This document shows positions 17,919 to 27,103 of a stretch of DNA of 64,000 bases, in pieces. Source of the stretch: Arthrobacter sp. D5-1 (GTDB lineage: Bacteria; Actinomycetota; Actinomycetes; Actinomycetales; Micrococcaceae); the NCBI RefSeq assembly GCF_017357425.1, contig NZ_CP014573.1, positions 1 through 64,000 on the forward strand. The letters are read 5' to 3'. Each line of letters begins with the position of its first letter. The stretch's first letter is position 1. Position numbers and translations under genes: made by a program. A model generated the notes under the pieces. The model saw nothing but the letters and a program-made list of their open reading frames with translations. It was not told where the DNA came from and searched no databases.

Positions 17919-18692
17919 TCAGTAAACCAGCCAACCGCCGTCGACGTGGATGGTGGTACCGGTCACCCAGCTGGCCTCGTCGCTGGCCAGGAATGCGACT
18001 GCGTTGGCAACGTCGGAGGGCCGTCCGATTCGTCCGAGCGGCGTGCGGTCGAGGAGGAACTTCACGGCGTCCTGGTTCTCCAGCACGGACTTGGTGAATG
18101 GGGTCTCGATGAAGCCGGGGGCGACAGCGTTGACGCGGATTTTGGAAGCTGCGGTTTCGATGGCCAAAGCCTTCGTGAACATAAGAAGTGCACCCTTGGA
18201 TGCGTTGTAGTGGACCTGGGGGTGTCCGCTGCTGGCGATGACGATGTGGGCCTCGACAGAGGTGATGTTGACGATGGCACTGGTTGAATCGTCGCCCCGG
18301 GCGGCAGCGCCCTTCTCCAGCAGCGGCCGTGCGGCCTGGCTGACCAGGAACGGTCCGGTGGAGTTCACGGCGAAGACCTGGTCCCATTCCGCTACGCTCA
18401 CGTCGTCGAAGTTGCTGCCCTTGACGATGCCTGCGTTGTTGACGAGGGTGTCGAGCCGGCCGAATTTTGCGTCGATCTCGGCCATGCCGCTGCGGACCGA
18501 GGCTTCGTCGGCGACGTCCATAACAACAGGCACCATTTCCGGGTGCTGGCCGATCAGACGTTCGAGCGCGGCCTCGTCACGGTCGAGGGCTACGACGGTG
18601 GCGCCCTCCTTGAGTAGCTTTTCTGCGATGGCAAGGCCGTTTCCGGACGCGGCTCCGGTGACTGCAGCGATCTTTCCGGGGTGAGTGGTCAT
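17919..18692 (-). CDS. Short-chain dehydrogenase/reductase
   Basis: A 257-residue classical SDR. The cofactor motif TGAASGNG is at 12-19, NNAG at 85-88, and the catalytic Ser145, Tyr162 and Lys166 lie in NITS and YNASK. Asp37 after the second beta strand suggests NAD rather than NADP. It lies between the gamma-glutamyl ligase and hydrolase genes, so it probably oxidises an alcohol or hydroxylated intermediate made by the P450. The substrate is not identifiable from sequence. Confidence 0.9.
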   Translation of the reverse strand: MTTHPGKIAAVTGAASGNGLAIAEKLLKEGATVVALDRDEAALERLIGQHPEMVPVVMDVADEASVRSGMAEIDAKFGRLDTLVNNAGIVKGSNFDDVSVAEWDQVFAVNSTGPFLVSQAARPLLEKGAAARGDDSTSAIVNITSVEAHIVIASSGHPQVHYNASKGALLMFTKALAIETAASKIRVNAVAPGFIETPFTKSVLENQDAVKFLLDRTPLGRIGRPSDVANAVAFLASDEASWVTGTTIHVDGGWLVY

Positions 18693-18750
18693 TGGGTGCT
18701 TCTTTCTGAGTATGAAAAATGGAAATGGAGCTCTTAGCGCTGCACTAGCG

Positions 18751-20199
18751 CTAGATGCGTTCCAGGTACCGTGCGATTTCGAAGTCGGTGACGCTGGTCT
18801 GAAGCTTGCGGAGCTCCCAGCGCCTCGTCTGGACGTAGTGGGTCACGAAGGTTTCGCCGAAGTACGCCTTGGCGACCTCGCTTTTTTCGAACTGTTCGAT
18901 GGCCTGGTCGAGTGTTCCGGGCAGCTGCTTTACCTGGTGTCCTTCCTCCAGGGCGTAGGCGTTTCCTTCCACCCGCTTCGGGGCGGTCAGTTCCTGCTCC
19001 ACGCCGTGCAGGCCGGCAGCGATGTTAGCGGCGATGACCAGGTAGGGATTGGCGTCAGCGCCCGGTACCCGGTTTTCGATGCGTGCGGCGCTGCTCTTTG
19101 ACGGGATGGACCTGATGGCGACCGTTCGGTTGTCCAGGCCCCAGGTGGCGCTGGATCCGGCCCACTGCCCGCCTTCGGTCCGCTTGTAAGAGTTGATGGT
19201 GGGCAGGTAGAGGGCCGTGAGCTCCGGTGCCGTCTCGACGACGCCGGCCAGGTAGTTGTATCCGATGGCGCTCAGTTCGCCGGGCTCCTCGGCATTGGCG
19301 AAGGCGGACTTGCCCGACTGCGGATCCCAAAGGCTCTGGTGCATGTGCCCGGAGGAGCCGGCCCACTCCGGGTTGATCTTGGCCATGAATGATGCCGTGT
19401 AGCCGGCCTCAGCTGCAACCTCCTTGACGGTGGCCTTTAGCCGGAGGGCGTTGTCTGCGGCTGCGAGAGCATCCGAATAGTGGATGTTCATCTCGAACTG
19501 GCCTGGACCGTTTTCACTGTTGCTGGCCTCGATGAAAATGTCCTGCTCAGACAGGCGGCGTCGGATCTCACCGATGAGGAACTCGGTGCCTGTGTCCCTG
19601 ACGAGGCTGTAGGTGTGACTGCCCGCTGTGATGGGGGTCAGGTCGCGCCAGTCCTTGGCGGCAAGGTCCGTCGGGGTGCCTTTGAGCAGGTAGAACTCGA
19701 ACTCGTAGGCGCAGACTGGCGAGTATCCAAGGTCTTCGGCTTTCTGCACGACTCGCTTGAGAATGCTCCGGGGACAGATTGCCGCCGGCTCGCCCGACAT
19801 CTCGTAGGCGTCGCAAATGACGGAAGCCACGCCGGGTTCCCCGGGAACGACCTTCAGGGTACTGAGATCGGGGAGGAGCGTCACGTCAGGGTAACCCGTG
19901 TCCCACCCCGTGTAGCTGAGATCAGAAATGATTTCGTCCTGAATGTCCCAGCCGAAGATGATGTTGCAGATATTCGTTCCGCGCTCAGCGACGCTTTCCA
20001 GGAAGTACCTGGCAGGGATGCGCTTGCCGCGCCATACGCCGTCCAGGTCCACGACGCCCACTTTGAACGTTTTGATGTCGTTGTCGGAGACGAACTTTTG
20101 CAGTTCGTCATGCGCTGACGCGGCTGAGGATTGATCCTGCATGTCGATGGCCTCGAGTTCGTGGAGGTCCTCCGGGACCTGTGTGATGGGATTCACTGT
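18751..20199 (-). CDS. Glutamine-synthetase-like gamma-glutamyl amine ligase (PuuA/IpuC type)
   Basis: A glutamine synthetase superfamily enzyme of about 482 residues. Conserved GS sites are present: YEFEFYLL and NGPGQFEMN (metal/glutamate), GSSGHMHQSLWD (the ATP/His region) and RIENRVPGADANPYL (glutamate binding). Its length, divergence from housekeeping GS and neighbours place it with ligases that join glutamate to amines (PuuA for putrescine, IpuC for isopropylamine). The GTG at 20199 is chosen because AAGAGG lies 6 bases upstream; a longer frame to 20238 starts with a GTG lacking a site. It is the first gene of the operon that runs to the PucR regulator, with a 17-bp palindrome 63 bases upstream. 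Confidence 0.9.
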   Translation of the reverse strand, partial: TVNPITQVPEDLHELEAIDMQDQSSAASAHDELQKFVSDNDIKTFKVGVVDLDGVWRGKRIPARYFLESVAERGTNICNIIFGWDIQDEIISDLSYTGWDTGYPDVTLLPDLSTLKVVPGEPGVASVICDAYEMSGEPAAICPRSILKRVVQKAEDLGYSPVCAYEFEFYLLKGTPTDLAAKDWRDLTPITAGSHTYSLVRDTGTEFLIGEIRRRLSEQDIFIEASNSENGPGQFEMNIHYSDALAAADNALRLKATVKEVAAEAGYTASFMAKINPEWAGSSGHMHQSLWDPQSGKSAFANAEEPGELSAIGYNYLAGVVETAPELTALYLPTINSYKRTEGGQWAGSSATWGLDNRTVAIRSIPSKSSAARIENRVPGADANPYLVIAANIAAGLHGVEQELTAPKRVEGNAYALEEGHQVKQLPGTLDQAIEQFEKSEVAKAYFGETFVTHYVQTRRWELRKLQTSVTDFEIARYLERI

Positions 20200-20261
20200 G
20201 TACCTCTTATCCTCATTGATATTGGTTACTAAAAACACTAAGAGCGGGGTCCTTTTGGCGT

Positions 20262-20278
20262 ATGTGCAAGGTGCACAT
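20262..20278. promoter_or_regulatory. Palindromic operator upstream of the ligase operon
   Basis: ATGTGC-AAGGT-GCACAT, a perfect 6-5-6 inverted repeat, 63 bases before the ligase start. An equally perfect copy with the same 5-base spacing lies upstream of the aldehyde dehydrogenase operon (23621-23637). Confidence 0.65.
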
Positions 20279-20355
20279 CATGATTGCCGGCTACATGCAT
20301 TCGGTAAGCCAGGTCACATTCCTGTGCGGTAGGCAGGCCAAGGCTTTTCCGTGTT

Positions 20356-20396
20356 CTGCCCAGTACCCAGGACACGAAAGCCATGGTGCTGGGCAG
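20356..20396 (-). terminator. Inverted repeat after the diflavin reductase gene
   Basis: CTGCCCAG at 20356-20363 pairs with CTGGGCAG at 20389-20396, just downstream of the reductase stop on the minus strand. The loop is 25 bases and there is no T-run, so termination is only a suggestion. Confidence 0.35.
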
Positions 20397-20408
20397 GTCG
20401 AGCGGGGC

Positions 20409-22115
20409 CTAGTAGACGTCCTTGACGTAACGTCCTTCGCTCTTCATGGACTGCAGGTAATCGTGCGCCTTTTCGGGGGTCATTGCGCCGTGGCTGCTGA
20501 GCACCGCCAGCAGGGCTTCGTCGATGTCAGGTGCTATTTGTTTGCCGCCGCACACATAGACCGAGGCTCCACCCGATAGCCAGGCAAAGATGTCTTCTCC
20601 TTCTTCGCGGATCCGGTCCTGGACATAGACCTTGCCCTGTTGATCCCGGGAGAAAGCCAGGCTGAGGCGGTTCAGCACGCCGTTGCTTTGCAGTTCTTCC
20701 ATTTCCGCCTGATAAAGCCAGGAAGGCTTTTCATGGCGGTCCCCGAAGAACAGCCAGTTTCGTCCCCGGGCTTGTGAGACTTCGCGGTCACGGAGGAAGC
20801 CACGGAACGGGGCAACTCCGACGCCTGGACCGACCATGATCACGTCAGCTGAGTTGTCGTGGGGCAGGTGGAACTCGTGCGCCGGCAGCGGGAAGACTTT
20901 TATGGTTGTCTTGGTCTGCGCGGCGGACTGGAGGAATCCGCTGCATGCACCCGAGTGCCGGCGGCCGGCGGTCTCGTATTGCACAGTGGAGACCGTCAAG
21001 TGGACGCGGTCGCCGTCAGCGAGGGGACTGGAGGCAATGGAGTACGACCGGTGCTGCAGGGGCCTCAGCATTGAGAGGAACTCGCCGGGATCGACATCCG
21101 TTGTCCGGGTTTCCTGCAGCACGTCCAGCATGTCCCGTCCCCACAGCCAGTCTTCCAGCGCATTGCGGTCACCGGACTCGACCAGGTTCCGCACGGGATG
21201 ATCCGGGGCGAGATTTTCGACGAGCCAGGCCACGATGCCCAGATGGGGCAGCCGAAGCTCATAGTCGTTTTGAAGCGTCTCGCGTACGGTCTTGCCGTCT
21301 TCACCGAATACCTCGCTGCCAGCGAGGCCAAGGAATCCGAGGAGGTCTTCCACGAGTTCGATGGAGTTGGTGGGGATTACGGCAAGTGAGTCACCTGGCC
21401 GGTAGTTGCGGCTGTCGCCGCTGACCTCAAGCTCATAGTGCCAGACCTCTTTTTCGGACTCTGGAGCGCTTAGGAGGCGGGCCTCGACGACGGTGGCAGT
21501 GTCAGGTTCCCGGCGAGTGCCTTTAGGCTGCTCGGCGGGGTTTGCTCCTGGAACAGTGGAGTCTTGCGGGTTGTTGTCGCGCTTCTTGGGAACAACTGTC
21601 TTGAAGGTCTCAAGCATGCCCCTGATCCACTTGCCTGACGTCAGGTCATAGTCGACATCGCAGTCGAGGCGGTCAAGGATTCTCTTGCCGCCGAGTTCGC
21701 CAAGGCGCTCGTCAAGATCGCTGCCGGCTTTGCAGAAGTCTTCGTACATGGAGTCGCCAATGGCAAGGACTGCGAAGGGAACGTCCTTGAAGAGGTCTGA
21801 ACCGGCGCTTTGAAGCTGGTCCCAAAACGGTTGCGCATTGTCCGGCATGTGGCCGTTGTCGTGTGTGGCGGTAACGATCAACAGGCGGTCCTTGCGTGCC
21901 GCATCTTGCGGGGTCAGCATGTCCAGGCTCATAAGCTCGGCTGAGTAACCCTGGCCGTTTGCCTTGTCCACGATTTTGGACGCAAGGAACTCAGCGTTCC
22001 CGGTCTGGCTGCCGTAGAGGACGCTGAGGGTCTGCACGGCGGTGTCTGTCTCACTGGATACTTCGGATGAGGTGCCGTGGTTGGTCCGAACCAGCTCCCC
22101 TGTGTCAGTTGTCAC
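20409..22115 (-). CDS. Diflavin NADPH reductase (CPR/CysJ-type)
   Basis: A 568-residue fusion of an FMN flavodoxin domain (SVLYGSQTGNAE at about 31-42; AIGDSMYEDFC) with a ferredoxin-NADP reductase module: FAD site RSYSIASS, the ACSGFL segment, GPGVGVAPFRGFL for NADPH, VYVCGG, and a C-terminal Tyr that would stack on FAD. Such enzymes move electrons from NADPH via FAD and FMN to a haem or sirohaem partner, as in sulphite reductase or eukaryote-like P450 systems. No sulphite reductase haem subunit is encoded nearby, while a P450 is. The GTG start overlaps the aldehyde dehydrogenase stop by 4 bases, so it belongs to that operon. Its real partner is unknown. Confidence 0.88.
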   Translation of the reverse strand: MTTDTGELVRTNHGTSSEVSSETDTAVQTLSVLYGSQTGNAEFLASKIVDKANGQGYSAELMSLDMLTPQDAARKDRLLIVTATHDNGHMPDNAQPFWDQLQSAGSDLFKDVPFAVLAIGDSMYEDFCKAGSDLDERLGELGGKRILDRLDCDVDYDLTSGKWIRGMLETFKTVVPKKRDNNPQDSTVPGANPAEQPKGTRREPDTATVVEARLLSAPESEKEVWHYELEVSGDSRNYRPGDSLAVIPTNSIELVEDLLGFLGLAGSEVFGEDGKTVRETLQNDYELRLPHLGIVAWLVENLAPDHPVRNLVESGDRNALEDWLWGRDMLDVLQETRTTDVDPGEFLSMLRPLQHRSYSIASSPLADGDRVHLTVSTVQYETAGRRHSGACSGFLQSAAQTKTTIKVFPLPAHEFHLPHDNSADVIMVGPGVGVAPFRGFLRDREVSQARGRNWLFFGDRHEKPSWLYQAEMEELQSNGVLNRLSLAFSRDQQGKVYVQDRIREEGEDIFAWLSGGASVYVCGGKQIAPDIDEALLAVLSSHGAMTPEKAHDYLQSMKSEGRYVKDVY

Positions 22116-23479
22116 GGTTCTGTCCTTACAAATACGGTCTTGAGTTCGGTGTATGCCTCGATGGCAGCCTGGCCCAGTCCGCGGCCGATGCCTGACTGTT
22201 TGAAGCCGCCATAAGGTGTCTGGATTCGAATGGATGAGTTTGAGTTGACCGACAGAGTCCCGGACTCAAGTGCCCGCGCCGTCCGCAGGGCCTGTCCGAC
22301 ATCGTTGGTCCAGATGGAGCCGCTCAGGCCGTAAATTGAGCTGTTGGCCAGCGCGATGGCTTCCTCTTCGGTGTCGAAGGGAATCACCGAGGCGATGGGG
22401 CCGAAAATTTCATCGGTTGCCACCCGGCTCTTGGGGTCCGGGGCGATGACGATTCTGGGCGCCATCCAGAAGCCGGGGCCATCCGGTGCTTCACCGGCGG
22501 TGACGACGTTGAGACCGTTTTCGAGGAAGCTGGAAACGGTGTCGCGGTGGGCAGCCGATACCAGAGGTCCCAGATTGGTCTTGCCGTCCAGCGGGTTACC
22601 GATTTTCAGTGCGCGCGTAGTCTCGATGAATCCCTCAACGAACTCGTCGAAGATTCCCCGCTGCACGAGAAAGCGGCTGCGTGCACAGCAGTCCTGGCCC
22701 GTGTTGTCGAAGACCGACATCGGGGCTGCCTGCAGACACTTGGCGAGGTCAACGTCGTTGTAGACGATACTGGCGGACTTCCCGCCGAGCTCAAGAGAAA
22801 CCCTTTTCATCGTCGTTGAAGCCGCCTGGACGATGGACCGGCCGACCTCGGTGGAACCAGTAAAACTTATCTTGCTAACATCCGGGTGTTCAGCGAGGGC
22901 ATTGCCGATCCGGGCGCCCGAACCAGTGAGAACCTGAAGCGCGTCCCCGACGACGCCCAGTTCCTTCACGATCTCACCAAATCGGACAGTTGACAGGGGG
23001 GTAAGGGCCGCGGGTTTCACAATTACCGAATTACCGCTGGCCAGAGCCGGGGCGATACTCCAGGATGCGATAGGCAGAGGGAAGTTCCACGGGGCAATTA
23101 CGGCCACAACACCCAGCGGCTCGCGGAAAGTCATGCTGACGCCGCCGTCGACCGGAATGGTGTCCCCGAGGATCTTGTCCACCGTTCCGGCGTAGTACTT
23201 GAAGCACTCGGCGACACCAAGAACTTCCTGTCGGGCCGCCGCCAATGGCTTACCAACGTCGGTGGATTCGAGAAGGGCCAGTTCGTCGCTGTGGGCGATG
23301 ACAGCATCGGCAATAGCCCAGAGGGCATCACGGCGTTCAGCCAGTGGCTTGCGGATCCAGGCGCGCTGGGCGGCCCCTGCGCGTTCGACCGCTGCATTTA
23401 CGTCCGGCAGGTCGTAGGCGGGCACCTCGCCTATCTGTTCTTCTGTAGCGGGGTTGTAGACCGAAATAACGCTGTTCAT
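22112..23479 (-). CDS. Aldehyde dehydrogenase (PuuC/betaine-aldehyde-dehydrogenase-like)
   Basis: A 455-residue NAD(P)-dependent aldehyde dehydrogenase. The catalytic Cys is in NTGQDCCARSR, the general-base Glu in LELGGKSA, the cofactor region in PWNFPLPIASW and FTGSTEVGRSI. The ATG at 23479 follows GAAGGAGCACC; the frame continues to 23635 without another site. It would oxidise the aldehyde from amine breakdown, as PuuC does for gamma-glutamyl aminobutyraldehyde. It is the first gene of a two-gene operon with the diflavin reductase, divergent from the permease, with an operator copy 142 bases upstream. Confidence 0.92.
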   Translation of the reverse strand: MNSVISVYNPATEEQIGEVPAYDLPDVNAAVERAGAAQRAWIRKPLAERRDALWAIADAVIAHSDELALLESTDVGKPLAAARQEVLGVAECFKYYAGTVDKILGDTIPVDGGVSMTFREPLGVVAVIAPWNFPLPIASWSIAPALASGNSVIVKPAALTPLSTVRFGEIVKELGVVGDALQVLTGSGARIGNALAEHPDVSKISFTGSTEVGRSIVQAASTTMKRVSLELGGKSASIVYNDVDLAKCLQAAPMSVFDNTGQDCCARSRFLVQRGIFDEFVEGFIETTRALKIGNPLDGKTNLGPLVSAAHRDTVSSFLENGLNVVTAGEAPDGPGFWMAPRIVIAPDPKSRVATDEIFGPIASVIPFDTEEEAIALANSSIYGLSGSIWTNDVGQALRTARALESGTLSVNSNSSIRIQTPYGGFKQSGIGRGLGQAAIEAYTELKTVFVRTEP

Positions 23480-23620
23480 AATCGGGTGCTCCTTCAGGAG
23501 AAGTGGGATTTGTCGAAAATTTCCTAGTCCCGTATGGACTCTGGGAAGCTCCGTTAGTTCCGACAATGCCTGAGGAAACTGCGGCCAGCGAGTGCTGGGA
23601 GCACCACGATAAGTAGCTGT

Positions 23621-23637
23621 ATGTGCGCGGTGCACAT
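23621..23637. promoter_or_regulatory. Palindromic operator between aldehyde dehydrogenase and permease
   Basis: ATGTGC-GCGGT-GCACAT, identical in arms and spacing to the site at 20262-20278. It lies in the 410-base divergent region between the aldehyde dehydrogenase and the APC permease, so it could serve both. A half-site (ATGTGC at 23722) lies closer to the permease. Confidence 0.65.
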
Positions 23638-23890
23638 TCCATAAACTCCTCGTTCATAGGACTGCGTCCATTTTTTTGCCAGCGAATAGCTGTGCATCAG
23701 GACCATGCGCAGGACGAATGTATGTGCAGGCTCAACACCGCAAAGCCTGGGGCAACTCCTACGCTGTAATCCAACTCACAGTGATGTTCGGCAAGGGGGC
23801 CGGCCCGATTGTGGGTACCGCGATGCCGCTCAATTCCGCCGTGTCGAAGGCATCGCGATGACACTCAGCTTCTACGTCCAGGAGGGACGA

Positions 23891-25387
23891 ATGGCAACTA
23901 AAGATGTTAAATTTGAGCCGGTGGATGCGGGACCCAACGGAATATTGAGCCCGGACCGCTTGCTCAGCAGGGGCCTGGGAGTCCGGTCGATTGTGTTCAT
24001 GGTTGTGGCGGGAGCTGCACCCATGACAGCCGTCGTGGCTGGTTGGCCTGTTGTCGTTTCTGCATCGGGAAGCACGGGCGGTCCGCTGTTCTTCCTTATC
24101 GCGACCGCTATTCTGTTTCTGTTTGCCGTTGGCTTTACGAGGATGACGCCCTTTGTGAAAAATGCTGGGGCGTTCTATTCCTACATCCAAACGGGGCTGG
24201 GCCGGGGTGTTGGCATGGGGGCTGCCACTTTTGCGCTCGGAACATACTTGCTGCTGTTTCTTGCGCTGTGTTCATACCTTGGATCGGCAACGCAGACCAC
24301 CATTCAGGACCTGGGTGGCCCGGAGGTCCCCTGGTGGGTTTGCAGCATCACTCTCATGGTCATTTGTGGGCTCCTCGCCTATCGGGACGTCGAACTTTCC
24401 GCCAAGGTGCTTGGAGTTGTTCTGATCATCGAAACGGCGGTTCTGCTGGCCGTCAATATTGGTGTGATCGCCCATGGCGGCGCCGAAGGACTCAGCGCCG
24501 ATTCACTTTCGCCTCAGCGGCTTAGCGAAGGCGTCGTTCCCCTTGGTGTCATGTTTGCCTTCTTCTCGTTCATTGGTTTTGAGGCCACCGCCGTCTTCCG
24601 GAACGAAGCACGTGACCCTGATCGCACTATCCCGCGGGCAACCTATATCGCCGTTATCGGCGTCGGCATCTTCTACACGTTCACTGCCTGGGCACTGCAG
24701 GCGGGAGTCGGAAGCAGCCAGATCGTCGAAATCGCGACGAATGATCCCACGAGCATTGTGGTAGGGCTCGCGGGACAGTACGTGTCCCCGCTCCTTGCCA
24801 CCCTGCTCCAGGTTTTCCTCATCACCAGCCTTTTCGCCTGCATCCTCACTTTCCAGAACGTACTGACCCGGTACCTCTTTACCCTTGGTACGCAAGGTGT
24901 GCTTCCGACTGGACTTGGTGCAATCCACCCACGTCACCACGCTCCGTCCAGGGCAGCCTTGATCGTCTCGGTAGTAGCGATAGCACTGCTTGGTGTCGAG
25001 GCGATCATCGGGCTCGACCCGGTAACGCAGGCCTACACCTGGTTCTCAGGCTCGGCCACATTGGGCATCGTTGTTCTGATGGCTCTCACATCACTCGCGG
25101 TGATCGTGTTCTTCCGGAGGAATCCCCACAACAAGAAGGTCTGGGGCACGTTGCTGGCCCCCGCGCTTGCCCTTCTCGGACTCGGGGGAATTGTCTTTCT
25201 GGTCCTTCAGAACTTCGGGCTTCTCGTCGGCGGCGACCTGGCGGCGGGAATACTGTTGACGCTCATGGCTGCACTCTTCCTGGGCGGCGTGACCACCGCG
25301 CTGGTTATGCGATCCAAGCGGCCGGCGACGTATGCCGCACTGATCCCGGCAGGTTCCAGCAGCGAAGAAAGTTCCGCAGCGAGCTAA
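23891..25387 (+). CDS. APC-family amino acid/polyamine permease
   Basis: A 498-residue inner-membrane transporter with about 12 hydrophobic segments. The ATG at 23891 follows AGGAGGGACG; the frame is open back to 23705 but has no better site. The first TM region (GVRSIVFMVVAGAAPMTAVV) and the later FSFIGFEATAVFRNEARDPD segment are typical of the APC superfamily (SLC7-like, PuuP relatives). It probably imports the amine or amino-acid substrate of the island. It is divergent from the aldehyde dehydrogenase operon. Confidence 0.9.
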   Translation: MATKDVKFEPVDAGPNGILSPDRLLSRGLGVRSIVFMVVAGAAPMTAVVAGWPVVVSASGSTGGPLFFLIATAILFLFAVGFTRMTPFVKNAGAFYSYIQTGLGRGVGMGAATFALGTYLLLFLALCSYLGSATQTTIQDLGGPEVPWWVCSITLMVICGLLAYRDVELSAKVLGVVLIIETAVLLAVNIGVIAHGGAEGLSADSLSPQRLSEGVVPLGVMFAFFSFIGFEATAVFRNEARDPDRTIPRATYIAVIGVGIFYTFTAWALQAGVGSSQIVEIATNDPTSIVVGLAGQYVSPLLATLLQVFLITSLFACILTFQNVLTRYLFTLGTQGVLPTGLGAIHPRHHAPSRAALIVSVVAIALLGVEAIIGLDPVTQAYTWFSGSATLGIVVLMALTSLAVIVFFRRNPHNKKVWGTLLAPALALLGLGGIVFLVLQNFGLLVGGDLAAGILLTLMAALFLGGVTTALVMRSKRPATYAALIPAGSSSEESSAAS

Positions 25388-25446
25388 GAAAAAAGACTCA
25401 TCTCCGTAGCCGCCGTCGCACAAGCCTTCTTGGAACGACGGTAACG

Positions 25447-25478
25447 GTGGCCGGCCGCGCAAAAGCACGGCCGGCCAC
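25447..25478 (+). terminator. GC-rich hairpin after the permease
   Basis: An 11-bp perfect stem (GTGGCCGGCCG / CGGCCGGCCAC) with a 10-base loop, 60 bases after the permease stop. There is no T-run, which is common for high-GC terminators. Confidence 0.55.
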
Positions 25479-25585
25479 TAGCGCCGTAGACGACAAGAAC
25501 CTGCCAGGGGATTCACTACCGACTGGCTTTAAAAGCTGCGAGAGCAGCTGCTGATATTTAGGAGCTTCCCATTTCCGACAGCGCG

Positions 25586-26953
25586 TTGTTGAAACAAATC
25601 ATCGACAAGAAGTACCCGACAGTGGCCTACGGCGAAGGCGTCTTCCTGTATGACACCGAGGGGCGCCAGTACCTGGATGGTTCAAGCGGCGCCATGACCG
25701 CCAATATTGGCCATGGCGTGGACGAGATTGCGGAGGCGGTGAAAGAACAGTGCCGCCGTGTGGCTTTTACGTATCGAACCCAGTTCACCAGCCTGCCCGC
25801 TGAAGAACTGGCCCGCCGGCTCACTGACATTGCTCCCGGGGACCTCGATATGGCGTTTTTTGTCAATAGCGGGTCCGAAGCATCCGAATTCGCCATCCGC
25901 GCCGCAGTGAGCTACTGGCGCGAAAGGGGGCTCCCAGGCAAAGTCAAAATCCTTGGCAGGACCATCAGCTATCACGGCATGACAATGGGCGCCCTGTCGA
26001 TGTCCGGGCACGCAGCGCGCCGCCCCGACTACGGATCCTTGCTCCATGCGTTCTCCTTCGCCCCGCCGGCCTACGCCTACCGCTTCGCCCTGCCAGGCGA
26101 GAGCGAAGAAGCGTACGCTGCGCGCGCTGCGAAAGCCTTCGAAGACGCCATTCAGAACGAGGACCCCGGCACAGTCGCGGCAGTCATCGTCGAACCAATC
26201 GTCGGAGCCGCCGGCGGGGTCCTGACGCCGCCGGCCGGCTACTTCGCCGGCCTTCGCGACATTTGTGATCGGCTGGACGTGCTGCTGATCATCGATGAGG
26301 TCATCACGGGAATGGGGCGTACAGGCGACTGGTTCGCGAGTTCCTACGAGGACGTCGTGCCGGACCTTCTTCTTATCGGCAAAGGAATGAGTGCCGGATA
26401 CTCCCCTGTTGCTGGCGTCCTGCTGCGAAGCCACATCGTTGAGGCGCTCAGAGAGGGCAGCGGCGTCGCTCCGTTCGGGCACACCTTCTCGGGGAACCCC
26501 CTGGGGGCAGCGACCTGCCTGGCGGTCCTGGACTTTATGGAACGCGAGGATATCCTAGCGAACGTTCGACAGCGGGGGAAGCAGCTCGAAGAGGGTCTGC
26601 TCTCCCTGGCAACGAGGTACCGCTGCATGGCCGATGTCCGTGGGCGGGGCCTGCTCTGGGGCTTCGAGTTCGTTATGGACCAGGAAAGCAAGCAGGCACC
26701 CGATCCTGCACTGGGAGCCGCTGGCCTATTCGTCGATGAATGCCTGGACCAAGGGCTCATTGTCTATCCGGCCGGGATCGCCCCGCTGAACAACGCCGTG
26801 ATCCTGTCCCCGCCCTTGGTGATCACCGAAGAGGAGACACGGGTATTGCTGGCGAAGCTGGAAAAAGCCCTCCGCACCCTGGAACGCCACGTTGAGCGCT
26901 GGGCCGCTGTAGGTGACAACCGGCATGGATCCCCAGTTGGAACCGGAAGCTGA
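25586..26953 (+). CDS. Class III PLP-dependent aminotransferase
   Basis: A 455-residue fold-type I aminotransferase. The PLP lysine is in LLIGKGMSAGYSP, the Asp pairing with the cofactor ring in LLIIDEVITGMGRTG, and NSGSEASEFAIRAA is the phosphate region. Members use GABA, diamines, beta-alanine or similar omega-amines; in this island a PuuE-like role (amine to aldehyde with an alpha-keto acid) is plausible. The start is uncertain: TTG at 25586 lies 21 bases after GGAG, whereas an ATT at 25571 in the same frame lies 6 bases after it. The 200 bases before the gene hold an AGCTGC-GAGA-GCAGCT palindrome. Confidence 0.9.
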   Translation: MLKQIIDKKYPTVAYGEGVFLYDTEGRQYLDGSSGAMTANIGHGVDEIAEAVKEQCRRVAFTYRTQFTSLPAEELARRLTDIAPGDLDMAFFVNSGSEASEFAIRAAVSYWRERGLPGKVKILGRTISYHGMTMGALSMSGHAARRPDYGSLLHAFSFAPPAYAYRFALPGESEEAYAARAAKAFEDAIQNEDPGTVAAVIVEPIVGAAGGVLTPPAGYFAGLRDICDRLDVLLIIDEVITGMGRTGDWFASSYEDVVPDLLLIGKGMSAGYSPVAGVLLRSHIVEALREGSGVAPFGHTFSGNPLGAATCLAVLDFMEREDILANVRQRGKQLEEGLLSLATRYRCMADVRGRGLLWGFEFVMDQESKQAPDPALGAAGLFVDECLDQGLIVYPAGIAPLNNAVILSPPLVITEEETRVLLAKLEKALRTLERHVERWAAVGDNRHGSPVGTGS

Positions 26954-27103
26954 CACTGATCCCGGCCGGTCCACACCGGCGCTGGTCAGCTTGCACATAG
27001 TGGTTGTAAAGGCTGTTCCGTCCACACACTTTTGAAACTCGACCAGGGCTGAAGATGGTCGAAGCGACCCATCTGCAAGCACCTCAACCATCAAGGAAGC
27101 CAA

